Of a DNA stretch of 64,000 nucleotides, positions 46,034 to 56,960 are shown one piece after another (within the stretch, counting starts at the first letter, position 1; every line of letters begins with the position of its first letter). Source of the stretch: Arachnopeziza araneosa. Lineage: Eukaryota > Ascomycota > Leotiomycetes > Helotiales > Arachnopezizaceae. Under the pieces are notes generated by a model that was not told where the DNA came from, made no database searches, and saw nothing but the letters and a program-made list of their open reading frames with translations. Where the stretch lies: positions 682,001-746,000 of the forward strand of contig QYAI01000001.1 of NCBI GenBank assembly GCA_003988855.1, written 5' to 3'. The translations under genes were made by a program, and so were the position numbers.

Positions 46034-48064
46034 TCAAGTGCTAGCAGAACCAATTCCTGTATCTGCGCCTGCCAACTTCCTTACCATTTGTTTTTCTGCC
46101 CATTCCCGACTGGCTTGTCGTCCTCTTTCTGCTGCTTCTTCCCTAGCTCGTTTTGCAGCAGTTTCTCGCACTCTCTTCTCTCGCTCAAACTCCTCGGTCA
46201 TTTTGGCATCTCGGTTATAGATTTCCTTGCCACGTTGACGCTGCATATGTACCTCGCTAGCAGAGACTGTACGTTGCAAGTGCTGAAGGAAAGGGCTTGT
46301 CGCCTTGGGGGCAGCAGCAGGTATGGGCCTTCGCGAAATGGCTGGACCTGGCGCACGTGGTGCAGATGTATTGGCTGTGTTAAGTTGAATGATCGACGGA
46401 CGAGGCGCTCCTAAAGTAGACCCTCTTTTTGATACCATTACGTTTCCATCCTCAACCTCTGTCCCAACCTTGCTCTGACGGGCTCTACTCGCAGCTGTCT
46501 CACGAGGAATATAATTAGATGAGACGTTAGAACGTATTGGCTTGGCTTTGAATTCTCTCCGCTTCTTTTCTTCCTCTTCTCGGGCCTTGACTCGTGCCTC
46601 GTGTTCTTCTTTCTTTTTGCGGGACAAAGCTTCACCAGGTAATTCGAATGTTGGCTTAGTTAAAGCCTTAGTTGACTTGATTTTGGCGACTGGGAGTGGT
46701 ACGGCATTGGAACTGTCTTCCGAAGACTGTCGTTGAGCCATTCGCGCCTCTCGTTTTTCTTTTAATTTCCGAGCCACAGCCTCGCCAGGAAGTTCAAAGT
46801 CAGGCTTGGTAGGGGGTTTCGTTGACTTCACGGTTGGATTTGATATAATAAGACTAATAGGTCGTTTGGTCGCTGCGAGACTCCTAGGTACTTGCTGGAT
46901 AATGACACTAATTGGTCTTTTCTTCGTTGCGGTAACGGTTGAGGTACCCGTCTTTGCGTTCTCTCCAGCCTTATCATTTGTTGGCTTGACGACCATTGAT
47001 GCAGTTTTCTTTACGACGGTCTGTTTTGGTGCAGTTGGCTTCACTCTCATTGAGGTATGACCAGGTTTCGTTGCCATTGATGAAGATGGACGTTTGCTAA
47101 TAGATTCTCCGACCATACGAGCATTGGTTTGTTGAGAGGCAAGCTTTCGCGTTTTCTCTGGAGAAACCATTCTTTCAGCTAAAGCTGCTTCATCTAAGGC
47201 TTCCAATGCCTCCTCAAGCTGATCTAAAGCCTCAACAGAATCCTCTATCCGTGATACAAGCTTTGCAGGCGAACGAGTAATAATCTCTTGAATGAATGAG
47301 TCGTCCCCTTCTTGTGCGGTAGCAATACCGGAATTTCCGCTAGATACTTCGAGGCTCTCTACCTCCTCAAGTGTCTTTACCGGTGTCTTAGTAACAGTTG
47401 GTGGGATGTTAGTGGCTTCTATATTTTCGAGCAGATCAGAAGAGTCGTCACTTCCAGCGCTTGCACTTTCCAGCGTGCTGACCTTGGACCCCAATACTGC
47501 TTCTTCCGCTAAAAATATTTGGTGATCAGCTATGAACGTTCCATTTGTGGTGGGACGAGAAGGCGCTCGAAGAGATGGACGGCCACCGAAGAGAGACATG
47601 AAACTAATATTCTTGATTTTTTGGGACATTCCCATATGAGACTCGACAAAATCCGAAGAAGTATACTGACCTGCTTGTTTACGAGTTGTTCGACCAGCTG
47701 GCTTGGGTCGAGGCTCTTCAATGGGGACAACCAAATCTTGATTAACCTCTGTTATTTCTGTTATACTTCCAGCGCCATGGATAGTGTCTGCGTCAGTAGT
47801 GTCGTCTGCATCTGCCTGTTTCCCCCTCCTTTTTCCCTTGCTCTTTTTCCCACGTTGGCCAGGACCGATTGCAGTACGGTAGGCAGATTTAAGACCCTTC
47901 AATTCTGCTACAACAGATGTTTCATCGGACATGGCAGGCATCGCGTTATTGATTTCAGCGAGAGCAAGCTGTTGGAATTGGTTGTCGATCTCTTGTGGTT
48001 GGAGAGAAAGAGCAGTATTGTCTTCCGCAATCTCGATTTTCTTCGACCGTGTCACTCGAGCCAT
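46034..48064 (-). CDS. Basic coiled protein with FELPGEA repeats, possibly spindle-associated (TPX2-like features)
   Basis: A single exon of 676 aa from ATG 48064 (MARVTRSKKIEIAED); a longer upstream frame begins only with a non-ATG codon. I do not recognise a named orthologue. The N-terminal half is acidic and disordered with a Lys-rich stretch (GKKSKGKRRGKQ). The middle repeats KRPISVII and KRPISLII. The C-terminal half has two units of KPxFELPGEAxxRKxKExxEAR separated by about 45 residues. A charged helix ending REFKAKPI follows, recalling the FKAxP elements of TPX2-type microtubule proteins, and then a long coiled C-terminus (EEFEREKRVRETAAKRAREEAAER). Placement beside DAD2 and SGO1 fits a mitotic role, but that is inference. 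Confidence 0.75.
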   Translation of the reverse strand: MARVTRSKKIEIAEDNTALSLQPQEIDNQFQQLALAEINNAMPAMSDETSVVAELKGLKSAYRTAIGPGQRGKKSKGKRRGKQADADDTTDADTIHGAGSITEITEVNQDLVVPIEEPRPKPAGRTTRKQAGQYTSSDFVESHMGMSQKIKNISFMSLFGGRPSLRAPSRPTTNGTFIADHQIFLAEEAVLGSKVSTLESASAGSDDSSDLLENIEATNIPPTVTKTPVKTLEEVESLEVSSGNSGIATAQEGDDSFIQEIITRSPAKLVSRIEDSVEALDQLEEALEALDEAALAERMVSPEKTRKLASQQTNARMVGESISKRPSSSMATKPGHTSMRVKPTAPKQTVVKKTASMVVKPTNDKAGENAKTGTSTVTATKKRPISVIIQQVPRSLAATKRPISLIISNPTVKSTKPPTKPDFELPGEAVARKLKEKREARMAQRQSSEDSSNAVPLPVAKIKSTKALTKPTFELPGEALSRKKKEEHEARVKAREEEEKKRREFKAKPIRSNVSSNYIPRETAASRARQSKVGTEVEDGNVMVSKRGSTLGAPRPSIIQLNTANTSAPRAPGPAISRRPIPAAAPKATSPFLQHLQRTVSASEVHMQRQRGKEIYNRDAKMTEEFEREKRVRETAAKRAREEAAERGRQASREWAEKQMVRKLAGADTGIGSAST

Positions 48065-48570
48065 GATCAACCTCGCCGAAATGTTGGGCAGTGGCTCTTT
48101 GTCGTGCTGCAGCAATTGTGATGCAATGTGAACCGGGAGCTTTTGATATGTTCTGCAGATTTAGTTGGCGAAGATGTGAGTCTGTAGGAATACTGTTGAA
48201 GTGGGATGGAAGGAGATTATCAGAGCTCTTATCGATTGTTATGCTTGAGGATACCCGTGCGAGAGTCGATGTAGTTCGATCTCGAGGTTTGCCAGGGAGC
48301 GTCGCCACAGCAACGTTAAACGCGAAACGCGACTGTTTCGCGTTATGAAAAGAGGGGACGAGGCTGATGATTGAAGGCGGGACAGAGATTCCTGATTTTA
48401 CAGATATCAAAACTGTCTCATTGCAGACTTTACTGTCATAGTCCTAGGGTATAGAAGCACACTTTTACCAGCAAATTCCCAACCAGCGCCTTCCCAACCC
48501 TTTTTCAATGAATATTTCGTCACGTCACTATCATCACTTTCATCACTTAGATACTGATTGTGCATATATC
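48065..48570. other. Intergenic, promoter of the FELPGEA-repeat gene
   Basis: About 500 bases between two reverse-strand genes. It contains a short inverted repeat, AACGCGAAACGCG facing CGCGTT, at 48314-48343. No coding pattern is visible. Confidence 0.5.
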
Positions 48571-49105
48571 TTAGTCCTCCTGACTCCCTGGACTTGATTG
48601 TTGGAGCATTGGCGCATGCTCTGTCGGTATTCGAACGAGGGTTTGAGGAAGGGCTAATTCTTGTTCGTTCCTGTTCAATGATTCTTCTCCTGCAGTATCT
48701 TGATTCTCCTTAGGCTTCGGGATTTTCACTACTTGTTGTCAGCAGTTTCAGAGGAAGTAATGGAGTGACTCCGTACTTGAGGCCATACTAATAGCTCTAA
48801 GAACATTGTTCCAATTTCCTAGAACGGTCGCGACAGCTAAATAGGTGTCAGCCGCGGGCGTGAATGGGGTTTTAAAGCAGCTTACCTTCTGTTCCATCCG
48901 AAAGAGTTGCCAACTTCTCTTCAAGCATCTGCATTTGCCCAGCTAATCCAGCACTAAGGTCTCTCAACTGCTTTAGATTTTCCAATTCCGCCTTCTTCTC
49001 ATTGATGCGCGCAAGAAGAATTGGGGATTGACCAGTAGAAGCAGAGTTGCCTATGGTCGAGGCTTGTCGCAAATGCGATGGCAGAGGTCGACCGGAATAA
49101 GACAT
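48571..49105 (-). CDS. DAD2: DASH/Dam1 complex subunit Dad2
   Basis: Kinetochore protein of the DASH ring that couples chromosomes to spindle microtubule ends. Reverse exons 49105-48886, 48836-48777 and 48728-48571 join in phase (145 aa). The family core is unmistakable: SPILLARINEKKAELENLKQ, LRDLSAGLAGQMQMLEEKL, ATLSDGTEAVATVL, then NWNNVLRAISMASMKIPKPK formed over the two introns. A Glu/Gln-rich tail follows. The start gives MSYSGRPLPSHLRQ, the usual beginning of filamentous-fungus Dad2. The gene is small and the middle exon is only 60 bases, so automatic annotation may miss part of it. It is divergent from SGO1, 315 bases apart. Confidence 0.95.
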
Positions 49106-49420
49106 CGTAAGAAATCATGTATTGTCACAAGCACACGATTCGTAATTTGTCTTCGTAGAATTGTATGTAATTCGTGAAGCCACTACGGATACAGGACAGG
49201 GATCTCCGCTATAGTTCTAACGCTATACCGCTTTCAGCCGAAAAGTAAACACAGAACAACTCAGATTCCACTTTTTGGAAGATAAACCAAAACATTCTGG
49301 CTTCAATGACCACCACAAAGCTCGTTCGCTGTGAAATACCTCCCGAATTTTGGATAGGATTAAGCTTCGGTTTTACCACCTATAAGCAACTGTAACTATC
49401 TTGCCGCATGCTCAGCACAC
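49106..49420. promoter_or_regulatory. Bidirectional promoter of DAD2 and SGO1 with forkhead-like sites
   Basis: Only 315 bases separate the two divergent starts. GTAAACA (49245-49251) matches the forkhead consensus used by Fkh-type regulators of G2/M genes, and a weaker ATAAACC lies at 49282-49288. Co-expression of the two chromosome-segregation genes is inferred. Confidence 0.55.
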
Positions 49421-51663
49421 ATGGCCCGCCTCAATGAACCCGTCCCATCAATAGAAAGCATAGAGTCTTGTATGTTGGAATTCCCACTTGACGATAACGC
49501 TGACATTATCCATAGTGAAGCGCAGGTTTATGCGACAGAATAGAGACATTGCTCGAGCAAATTCGACACAATCACTCCGGATACGGAATTTGGAGAACGA
49601 AACCTCAAGGCTTCTGGCAGAGAACCTTAGTCTCAGAGAGCAAATACTACGGCTACAGAATGAGTTAGAGAACGGAAACGCTCAAAGAGCCTCGGAGCAT
49701 AATCATGTTCTAAAAGCACAGCTAGAGACAAAATTGTTGGAAATTGGGGCTTTGATTAATGGACTTGGAGATGCGCCAGCGGAAAGGAAGAAGTCTCCAA
49801 AGAGAGGAAAGGTTATTCGGACCAGCCCCACCGCCAGCCCCGAACAAAAGAACTGGAAGAACATATACACCTTGAGCGAGGCTGTCGGAGTCCAAGAAGG
49901 ACGATTGCCCCCAATTCTAGAGAATAAGAGCTACCCTAGACGAACTCTCGAGTAAGTTAAGTTCTACGATCTATGTAAGAATATTACTAACAGGTCATAG
50001 ACGCGAAGATGTTGCCCGAATCGTATTAGAGGCTAAAATTGATACTTCTGATTCACCCGAAATTGGCCCTCCGCCAGTCTCGCAATTTGTTAATGAAGAT
50101 CCTCTTAAAATTAATCTTCCAAGTACAAAGAATGTCGGAGAAGGGGAAGAAATATCTAGCATCAACCCAGCCTTATCAGCTAATTTGGAACATCGAAGAA
50201 GGCGAAAGGACAGTTCTGGACTTGGAGACTCAAGGAAGTTAGACGAGGTAAAGCCATTGAATGGGATTCAAGAAGCCACAGTTCCGCTTAAGACAGGTGC
50301 GAAAAGGAAGTTGAGTGTTCGTGAGGATGAAGAGAATGAGTCAACCACAAAGCCGCGGGCGAATTCTCCCGACGACTTCAAGTTTACTAGAGTAATAAGT
50401 GATGACAGGGCCAAGACCAAGCAACCAGCGCCGGGAGAGAAACTAGGAAACAGGGCGACAAGAGACCTTGCTGTTGCCAGAGGCAGCACATTACGAGGCA
50501 AACAGGCTTCCACAGGAGCGATATCTAGTAGGAAAGTTCTGGCACCAAAAAGCGTCAACAACTCACCCAAAAAACCATCCAAGGTCTTGGTGTCAGATGA
50601 GGAGAAATTGGGAAAACCTGATATCAAACCAAGTATGAGCAAAGAAACGGAGAAAGACAAGATTCATGAAATTGCTCAGGCACCATTTACCACTAAATCT
50701 GACATCGGCACCATAGAAGTACAGTCTCATCCAGAGCCCGAAACGCCTGCAGGTCTTGATCTATTCTCGCCCTCATCCTCTCAGCCATCAACGGCCCGTG
50801 AGTCCTCCCAAGATACTCCACCTCCACCAGATCTCGGACCTGGGGCTGAAGCACACCGTCCAAGTCGTAGGGCGCGCGGGAGCGTCAGTTATGCCGAGCC
50901 AAATCTTCGAGACAAGATGCGACGACCGACGAAAGAATTGATTGATGCAGTCATCAAAGATGACAAGCTTCAACGAACGAGTATCGTCAAACTTGAAGAG
51001 AACACAGGTCTAGACACTATGATCAAGACAGAACCCGAAACAGAGGATTCATGGAAACACATGGCAGTTGCTTCTTCGGCTACTATTGAAAACAGTCCCC
51101 TACGTAGCAAGGCACCAGCCGTTGACACTCTGCCAGAAAGTATCACAAGCCACAGGAAGAGGCGAGAATCGATTTTAAGTCACGCTGAAACGGAGCCACT
51201 GCGAACCAACTCTAATAGTGCAATTGCAACATTACTAGCAGAAAACAGGAGAGCTAAGGCTGCTGCTAAGATGAACGCATTGGAAACCGAAGCCATGACT
51301 ATTACAGCAATGGAAAATCTTGACATCTATGAGTGTCGTGGTTCGTCGCCAATCCCAGAAGATAATCCGGTCATGAGCGAGAAAGAAGACAAAGTTGTAG
51401 CAAGACTTTCAAGGAGGCATTCTATTATATCTCAGAATATCGGATTAGATAGGGAGGTTGAGGTTTTGAACAAGTTGGATAGACAACGCCAATCAGCCAA
51501 CGGGTCCCGAAACTCGTCAGTTAATCATCTGGATCCGAGAAGAGTAGATGAGCCGGACAAGCAGTTGAAGCGAGCTGCCAGTATAACCGGCTTGACAGAA
51601 CCAGCAAGCTCCGGGACTCGGAGTGATAGAATCTCTGCACGGAGGAGGAGTATGATGTTATGA
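49421..51663 (+). CDS. SGO1: Shugoshin, centromeric cohesion protector
   Basis: Recruits PP2A to centromeres to shield cohesin and senses tension between sister chromatids. Exons 49421-49469, 49516-49951 and 50001-51663 give 715 aa. The first junction creates SIESLKRRFMRQNRD, the start of the N-terminal coiled coil typical of filamentous-fungus shugoshins (LRIRNLENETSRLLAENLSL). The second intron uses GTAAGT and CATAG. The basic C-terminal SGO motif that reads phosphorylated H2A is at about residues 447-472 (RPSRRARGSVSYAEPNLRDK, MRRP). The rest is disordered, Ser/Lys-rich and has many TP/SP sites. DAD2 lies head-to-head with it. Confidence 0.95.
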
Positions 51664-51957
51664 TTGATGATACTGCGATTGTCTTGTGCAGTTTGGATGA
51701 GCGATTCTTGTATAGCTTGGCGCGAGGAGTGGTTCTAGTTCACCCTTTGGATTACAAGGATGATATGATACCAATAGAATCTTCTAATCATTACTTTCAA
51801 GAGCCTCTCAAACGCCTTTTTGAATGCAACTCTGAAGCAGGAGAGCCCAGTCCCCGCAACATCACTTTGATCTTCCGAGGGAGACTGATATGATATCAAG
51901 TCATCCATCCTTCTTGAGATGCTATTCACTCTTCCTAGATAAATCACGATGAGAATA

Positions 51958-52663
51958 TCATGATCCCCCCATGACTTTTGTATAGGTGATCTTCTCCACG
52001 TTCACGCTCTCGACCCCATTCGCATCCTTCCGCAGCTGATAGACGTAAAGAGTCAAGCCAATCCCCTGGACCTAAGTTTTTCATCAGTTCCATCCCTACA
52101 CTCTCAAATATATCACCAGCAAGACTCACATCCATCAAGCAAAAACTCGGCACCATCTCCTCCCCCTCCCCCACCCACCCCGTCGTGAACGCGCCCGTCG
52201 CACTCCCCGGGTTGATGAAGAACTTGTTCTCATACTCGTAGGCATCGAACCTATGCGTGCCGCCCCAGCACAGCACATCCACATCCAGCTTGTTCGCCTC
52301 GGCGAGCATCAGGTCCGTCTCCATGGGCGCGACCATGGTGAAGCCTTCCAGGAAGCCAATCCGGAGCGAGCCGTGCGTCACCACCTGCGAGAGAGGGAGA
52401 GAGGTGGCCTCGGCATCGAAGCGGCCCTTGACGATCTTCAGATCCGGTGCGATGGACCGCAGGTAGTCGTACGTGGGCTTGTCTGTGAGGTTGCCGAGAC
52501 AGAGCGTCTGCCCGATCTTGCCGGGGGTGAGGAGTTTCTTGAACTGGGGAATGGTTAGGAGTTGATGCACTGGTAAGAGGGAGAGACATGCCTTTGCGGG
52601 GATGTCGAGAGCTCGGTCTGGGATGTGTAGGTCTCCAATTACGAGGACGAGGCGGGAGGTCAT
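51958..52663 (-). CDS. VPS29: Retromer subunit Vps29
   Basis: Scaffold of the retromer coat, which recycles receptors from endosomes to the Golgi; it has a metallophosphoesterase fold without strong catalysis. Reverse exons 52663-52592, 52543-52130 and 52071-51958 join in phase (199 aa). Motifs are VIGDLHIPDRA, FKKLLTPGKIGQTLCLGNLT, TYDYLRSIAPDLKIVKGRFD, GFTMVAP, CWGGTHRFDAYE, INPGSATGAFT and the C-terminal GIGLTLYVYQL. The first intron (52591-52544) has a GC donor, GCATGT after AAG, and a CTAAC branch. Splicing restores the family sequence DIPAK|FKKLL. It is 48 nt with no stop, so retention would insert 16 residues. Length after splicing fits the family. It is convergent with SGO1. Confidence 0.95.
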
Positions 52664-55600
52664 GGTGTTAGCTATGGAGAGAGCCGGAATTCGGGATTCA
52701 CAATAAAAGCATGGGTGGAAAGAGCGTGAGTGAAGCTAAGATCGCGATCGGCAGCTACTTGATCTGGGATGTTTGCGTGGATAGTTGACGCAAAAGTTAT
52801 CGATATCGAAGTTCAAGCATGCGTCTGGTTATGGTTTGCCATGTTTGCTCTATATCACATGACCAGCTCACCAACGTAGTGGATTTTGTCATCATCCATG
52901 TGTACTTGTCTTGACAAAATGATATCATCATTGAAATAGGTGAAAAACTCAAGTGGAATACTATCTATCTTGGATACAACCAATCAATCAACTTACCTCA
53001 AAGTGCCGCATTTCAAAAATTCTCTTCCCCCATTCTAAAAGTCCTGCATATCCGAATTGTTTACCAAGCTCCGTGAGACTCTTCACAGATCTACATCGAT
53101 CAATTGTTGGAATTTAGCTGATCTACAGTTACAGGGTGAGATCGTGTCAAGTGATGGAGTTGTTTTTGACACGAATAGTGTTCTAGATGTATGAAATACA
53201 ACAAGAAGAGCACACAACAGCATGCATAGTCAGTTTCTTGACTTGATACTTTACATCCAAGCGACACTATCCATTTGCTACTAAAAAGCTTTACTGTCAC
53301 AATACAAGGCCTGCTCTCAAGAATATTTTCCCGGTAAGAAGATCGTGAAAGACAATAGCAGGTGTCCCAGTCTCGCAAATACGGCAACGCGCATGAAGGA
53401 CAACAATTGATGACGACAACGATCCTTAGTTCGGGATGAGAACTTTCCAACGCAATGGTAATTGCAGCCACTAAGTACCATTTGGGTATTTTGGATGCAG
53501 GTTCCCGTTTTCCAAAGTCGGCCTTGCAAATTTCCCACATGTAAAGGCAGTATACAAGGTACTATTTCTCAAGTCGGGTTTTGAAGGCAAGAAAAGATAA
53601 CCGCAACGTATGCAGCCAGCCAGCTCACATTTCATGCTGTCCCACGTCCAGATCTCACTTCTTGCATACGAGTTGACTTGGTTTGCATGATAATTTACAC
53701 GTGATGCCAGCGCCCTTCACGCATCTCTGAACGCTTGCATAAGCCAAATATGTAAGAGGCCGAGACAACTTCACGTGAGCAAGATGCCTTCCTGTTTGGG
53801 AGCTCCCTTGCCTTGATGCGATGCAGGATGGAAGAATGAGCAAGAAGCAAAGAAGATAGTATTTTGGCATCGGGATGTTACGGAGACGCTAACAGTTGAA
53901 ATGTCTAAGAAGAAAAAAGAGGAGGAGTTCATGCACCACTTGGATCATGCAAGACACTTCTGCCACGAAATTGGCTCTGGAGATTCTTGCTAAGAAAGCG
54001 TGAAAAGTTCAGGTGAGACAACGCCGCTCTTGCAAGCAGCAAGCAGCAAGCAGCAAGATCACGGACGACAGACTAAAAAGCAAAAAAGCCTCTCCCTCAA
54101 TCACAAAAGCATGGGCCAGCTTCGGTAGCTCCACGCCAGACACGCCATTATCGTCAAAGGCTGCGATTTTGCCGCTGTCTCAGAATCACACTTTTGAATG
54201 AGACAGCTGCCGGAGCAAAAAACCCGATTTTTGCTTGAGAGATTCGGCCTGACCCGATCAGAGAACTGCTTTGGCCGTTCCTGAACCCGTGACCCGAACC
54301 GACAACACCATCAACCTGGGGATATTTCCCGCGATGTTTTCTTAACTTCTCACTGCATGGTGGTACAAAACATCCAAAGATAGTAGGTAGTACCTGAAGA
54401 TCATATCTCAAAAGGGTGATATGGGGAGTTTTCCAGCTATCTGTGTCTTAGATCCTTTCGATCTGAGGAGCACTATTGTCGACGCCACTGGGTCTGAGCG
54501 GTAGAGAAGATTGTAGCGCCAACCGCCTAGTCTAGACCTTCTTGTGCACATTTTTGCAACCTCAACAACCTTTTTCGGAGCAAAAAAACAGAAGGCAGCT
54601 GACCGTTCGCTCGCTAGATCTGATGGCAGATCATATCGGGGGGAAAAAAAAACTTCCTCGGGGGCGGGTTGAGCTGTTCCTTGTGTGTATCTATCGACAT
54701 TGAAGCGATGGATTAGGCGCTGGTCGCCCTCGGTGAGATATCTGGGAATAATTAAAATGGGGAATCAACGAGCATAGTCATCCCGCGTAAGAGGTTGAAC
54801 AAATGAGAAAATTTTCAGAGCCCTTCAGCCCTGACTGTACTCTCGCTTCAGAGCTGAGGAGGATGGTCTTCAGGATCCGAGAGGCTCTGGATTCTGGCTA
54901 TCAGTCATACATTCAAACCCCCCAAGTACGTGTGACGGTCAGAACCAATGCTTCGTCTTTCCCGGGGGGGTAGGGACCCTCTTCAGGCTCCCTCCGCAGC
55001 TCTACGGACCGCAGCCTTAACCGCTGCGAGGCGAAACTCCAGGTCCATATTTCAGCGAAGAATCCTGAGCGTCGTGCCAACCAGAACTTGGGATCCGTGA
55101 ACGTCCAGGAATTAAATTTCTTCTCGATGGCGAGGGCTTTCCGTGCCTCATCCAGCAGTATTTTCCGTTGGTTGGTTGACTGGATGCCATGACAGGACCC
55201 CCCAGGTGCGGGACGGCATTGACGCATAAACGCTGAGGATTTGCAGCCAACTAGAGAGCGTTGTCTGGGAACATGAAACGATTTGCTGTTATCCTTCTGT
55301 GCCTCGCTGAGATGGCAACTTCCGCGGTTCATGAGATTGGAACGGAGGTATTCAAGATGTTGTTCGAGGCTCATAGGTTGGCAAAAAGTCGCCTCATCAT
55401 TAAATGCTGCAGCTGTTCACGTGCAGGTGATTGGCTGTCCTGCGGCCGAGGAATTTGAGCAACTTCACAACGGCACTCCCGCGTCGATCTCGGCTTGGCT
55501 GTTTGAATTACAGGTTGTTGCTTGTTTCGAGTATGCCGCATTCTTCTCCCTGGCCTCATCATGTTGTCTCGGTCAGAAGCGTCGCGGTCTGCCTCAGGCG

Positions 55601-55835
55601 CCGACGACTGGGACAATGCCATTCGCATTGTTGCTGACGGTGGGGTCGGTTTCGCATAGACTTGAGAGGAGAGAAGAGAAGAGAAGAGAAGAGGGGCCGT
55701 CCCTGTTGACATTTGTCACCAGAAATACTTCACGTGTTAAGGCGCGGAGGCGGTGACCTGCGCGATGATGGCATCGTGAGCGAAGAGACTCTGGTGGTGT
55801 GTTCCAGGCTGGGGGAAGAGGTGATCGAAAACCAC

Positions 55836-55911
55836 GCACGCACACACGCACGCACGCACGCACGCACGATGAGATCGACGCTCCCTCCTCCTCCTCCTCC
55901 TCCTCCTCCTC
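55836..55911. repeat. (CGCA)n tetranucleotide run followed by (CTC)n triplets
   Basis: About eight CGCA-type units, then a short spacer and about ten CTC units. Confidence 0.85.
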
Positions 55912-56536
55912 CTGCCATCCATTTCCCCTCGCCCGGATCATCGGAATGTAATGGGTTAGCATGAACTTTATTCTCGAGGTTTCCATGTCGGTTCTTTTGG
56001 CGCCAGAGGGAGTGATTGTAGAAGCCCCGAATCGTGAAAGGATGCAGATATATTACTGCCCAGCTTGATTCATGCGGTGAAGGGGCCCAGAGAGGCTGAG
56101 ATGGCCATGTTCTCTCCATTTCTAGCTCTCGCCGTACTCAGGCGTCCAAGTCAAACTCGTTGCTTTGAGATAGGCCCTAAAATCAAGATCCCGTTACCGA
56201 AACAGGCTGATCCACCTTTTCTGGAAGACTGTAGAGCATGCACATCCACTAGAGTGATACGTAGGCGCAAATACTCGGTAGAGTCCATGTCCCACTGACC
56301 ATGCCTCGTGATTATATGGCATGTATGAGAGAATATGAGGACATTTAAATCACATGTACGTATGAGGGAATGATTAACTGGAGGTGAAACTCACAGTCTG
56401 TCGTTGCTGACGAGACCGCTTTGATGTTTCATTGCTATACTACGCCGCCTGCCGAGCACTCCGATGAAGACTCTAGGCTAGGCTCATCATGGGATGAGAG
56501 AAATGACAACAGTCCATCCACACTGAACGTGCGGTC

Positions 56537-56926
56537 TCAAACATCAAACCCAGTATCGCTGACAACGCTGAAGCTTCGTCGGGCCAAAACACCAAAAGAC
56601 GTGTCGGCCAAGCGCCAACATCCTCCAAATTGCACCCCCAGCTCCTTGCTTGTATCCAATCCATGCGCAACATATGCCCGATACATAGCCCAAGTACCGC
56701 CCACAATTGCTCCAAGCAACATAGTTTGCTCCTTCGCCAATGCTCCATGCTGGAAATAAAAGAAATTTTTGGTGACAAAACGAGATGAGATGTATGCTCC
56801 GTAGAATGCTTTTTTGGTACACAGCCCTGATGATGGAATAATGTGTGATAGAACGCCGATCCTTCCATAGACTATGAGGGGAGGTATGGGTATTGTATCA
56901 TGAGAAAAGTCGGAATGAACGCCGTG
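56537..56926 (-). CDS. Possible small membrane protein, exon only, unrecognised
   Basis: This reverse frame is open for 130 codons but has no ATG until late. It reads like protein in the middle: KKAFYGAYISSRFVTKNFF, FQHGALAKEQTMLLGAIVGG and TWAMYRAYVAHGLDTSKELG, with one hydrophobic segment (TMLLGAIVGGTWAMY). It recalls small mitochondrial inner-membrane subunits in size and style, but I cannot name one. No donor/acceptor pair links it to a start codon, and ECL1 ends 35 bases upstream. It could be an exon of an unrecognised gene, a decayed gene or chance. The other two frames here lack this character. Confidence 0.3.
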   Translation of the reverse strand, partial: HGVHSDFSHDTIPIPPLIVYGRIGVLSHIIPSSGLCTKKAFYGAYISSRFVTKNFFYFQHGALAKEQTMLLGAIVGGTWAMYRAYVAHGLDTSKELGVQFGGCWRLADTSFGVLARRSFSVVSDTGFDV

Positions 56927-56960
56927 TTATGCAAATTGATTAGGAAATGATATGGGTGTC

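Larger units (their letters stand above)
52664..56960. other. Long intergenic region with low-complexity tracts
   Basis: About 4.3 kb between two reverse-strand genes. It includes a possible small frame at 56537-56926 (separate entry), AAGCAGC repeats at 54035-54060, a run of (GCAC)n at 55836-55867 and CTC triplets at 55881-55911. Other frames are short or translated repeats. I find no spliced gene. Confidence 0.45.

Noticed and set aside
48065..48115. Longer N-terminus for the FELPGEA-repeat gene
   Set aside because: It would start on a TTG codon; the ATG at 48064 gives a natural MARVTRSKK start.
53100..53540. Reverse frame of 146 codons
   Set aside because: Cys-rich but with no family resemblance, no intron support and another overlapping frame; not strong enough to call.
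55283..55986. Overlapping frames on both strands near CGCA and CTC repeats
   Set aside because: They are mainly translations of simple repeats, with no splice logic or domains.
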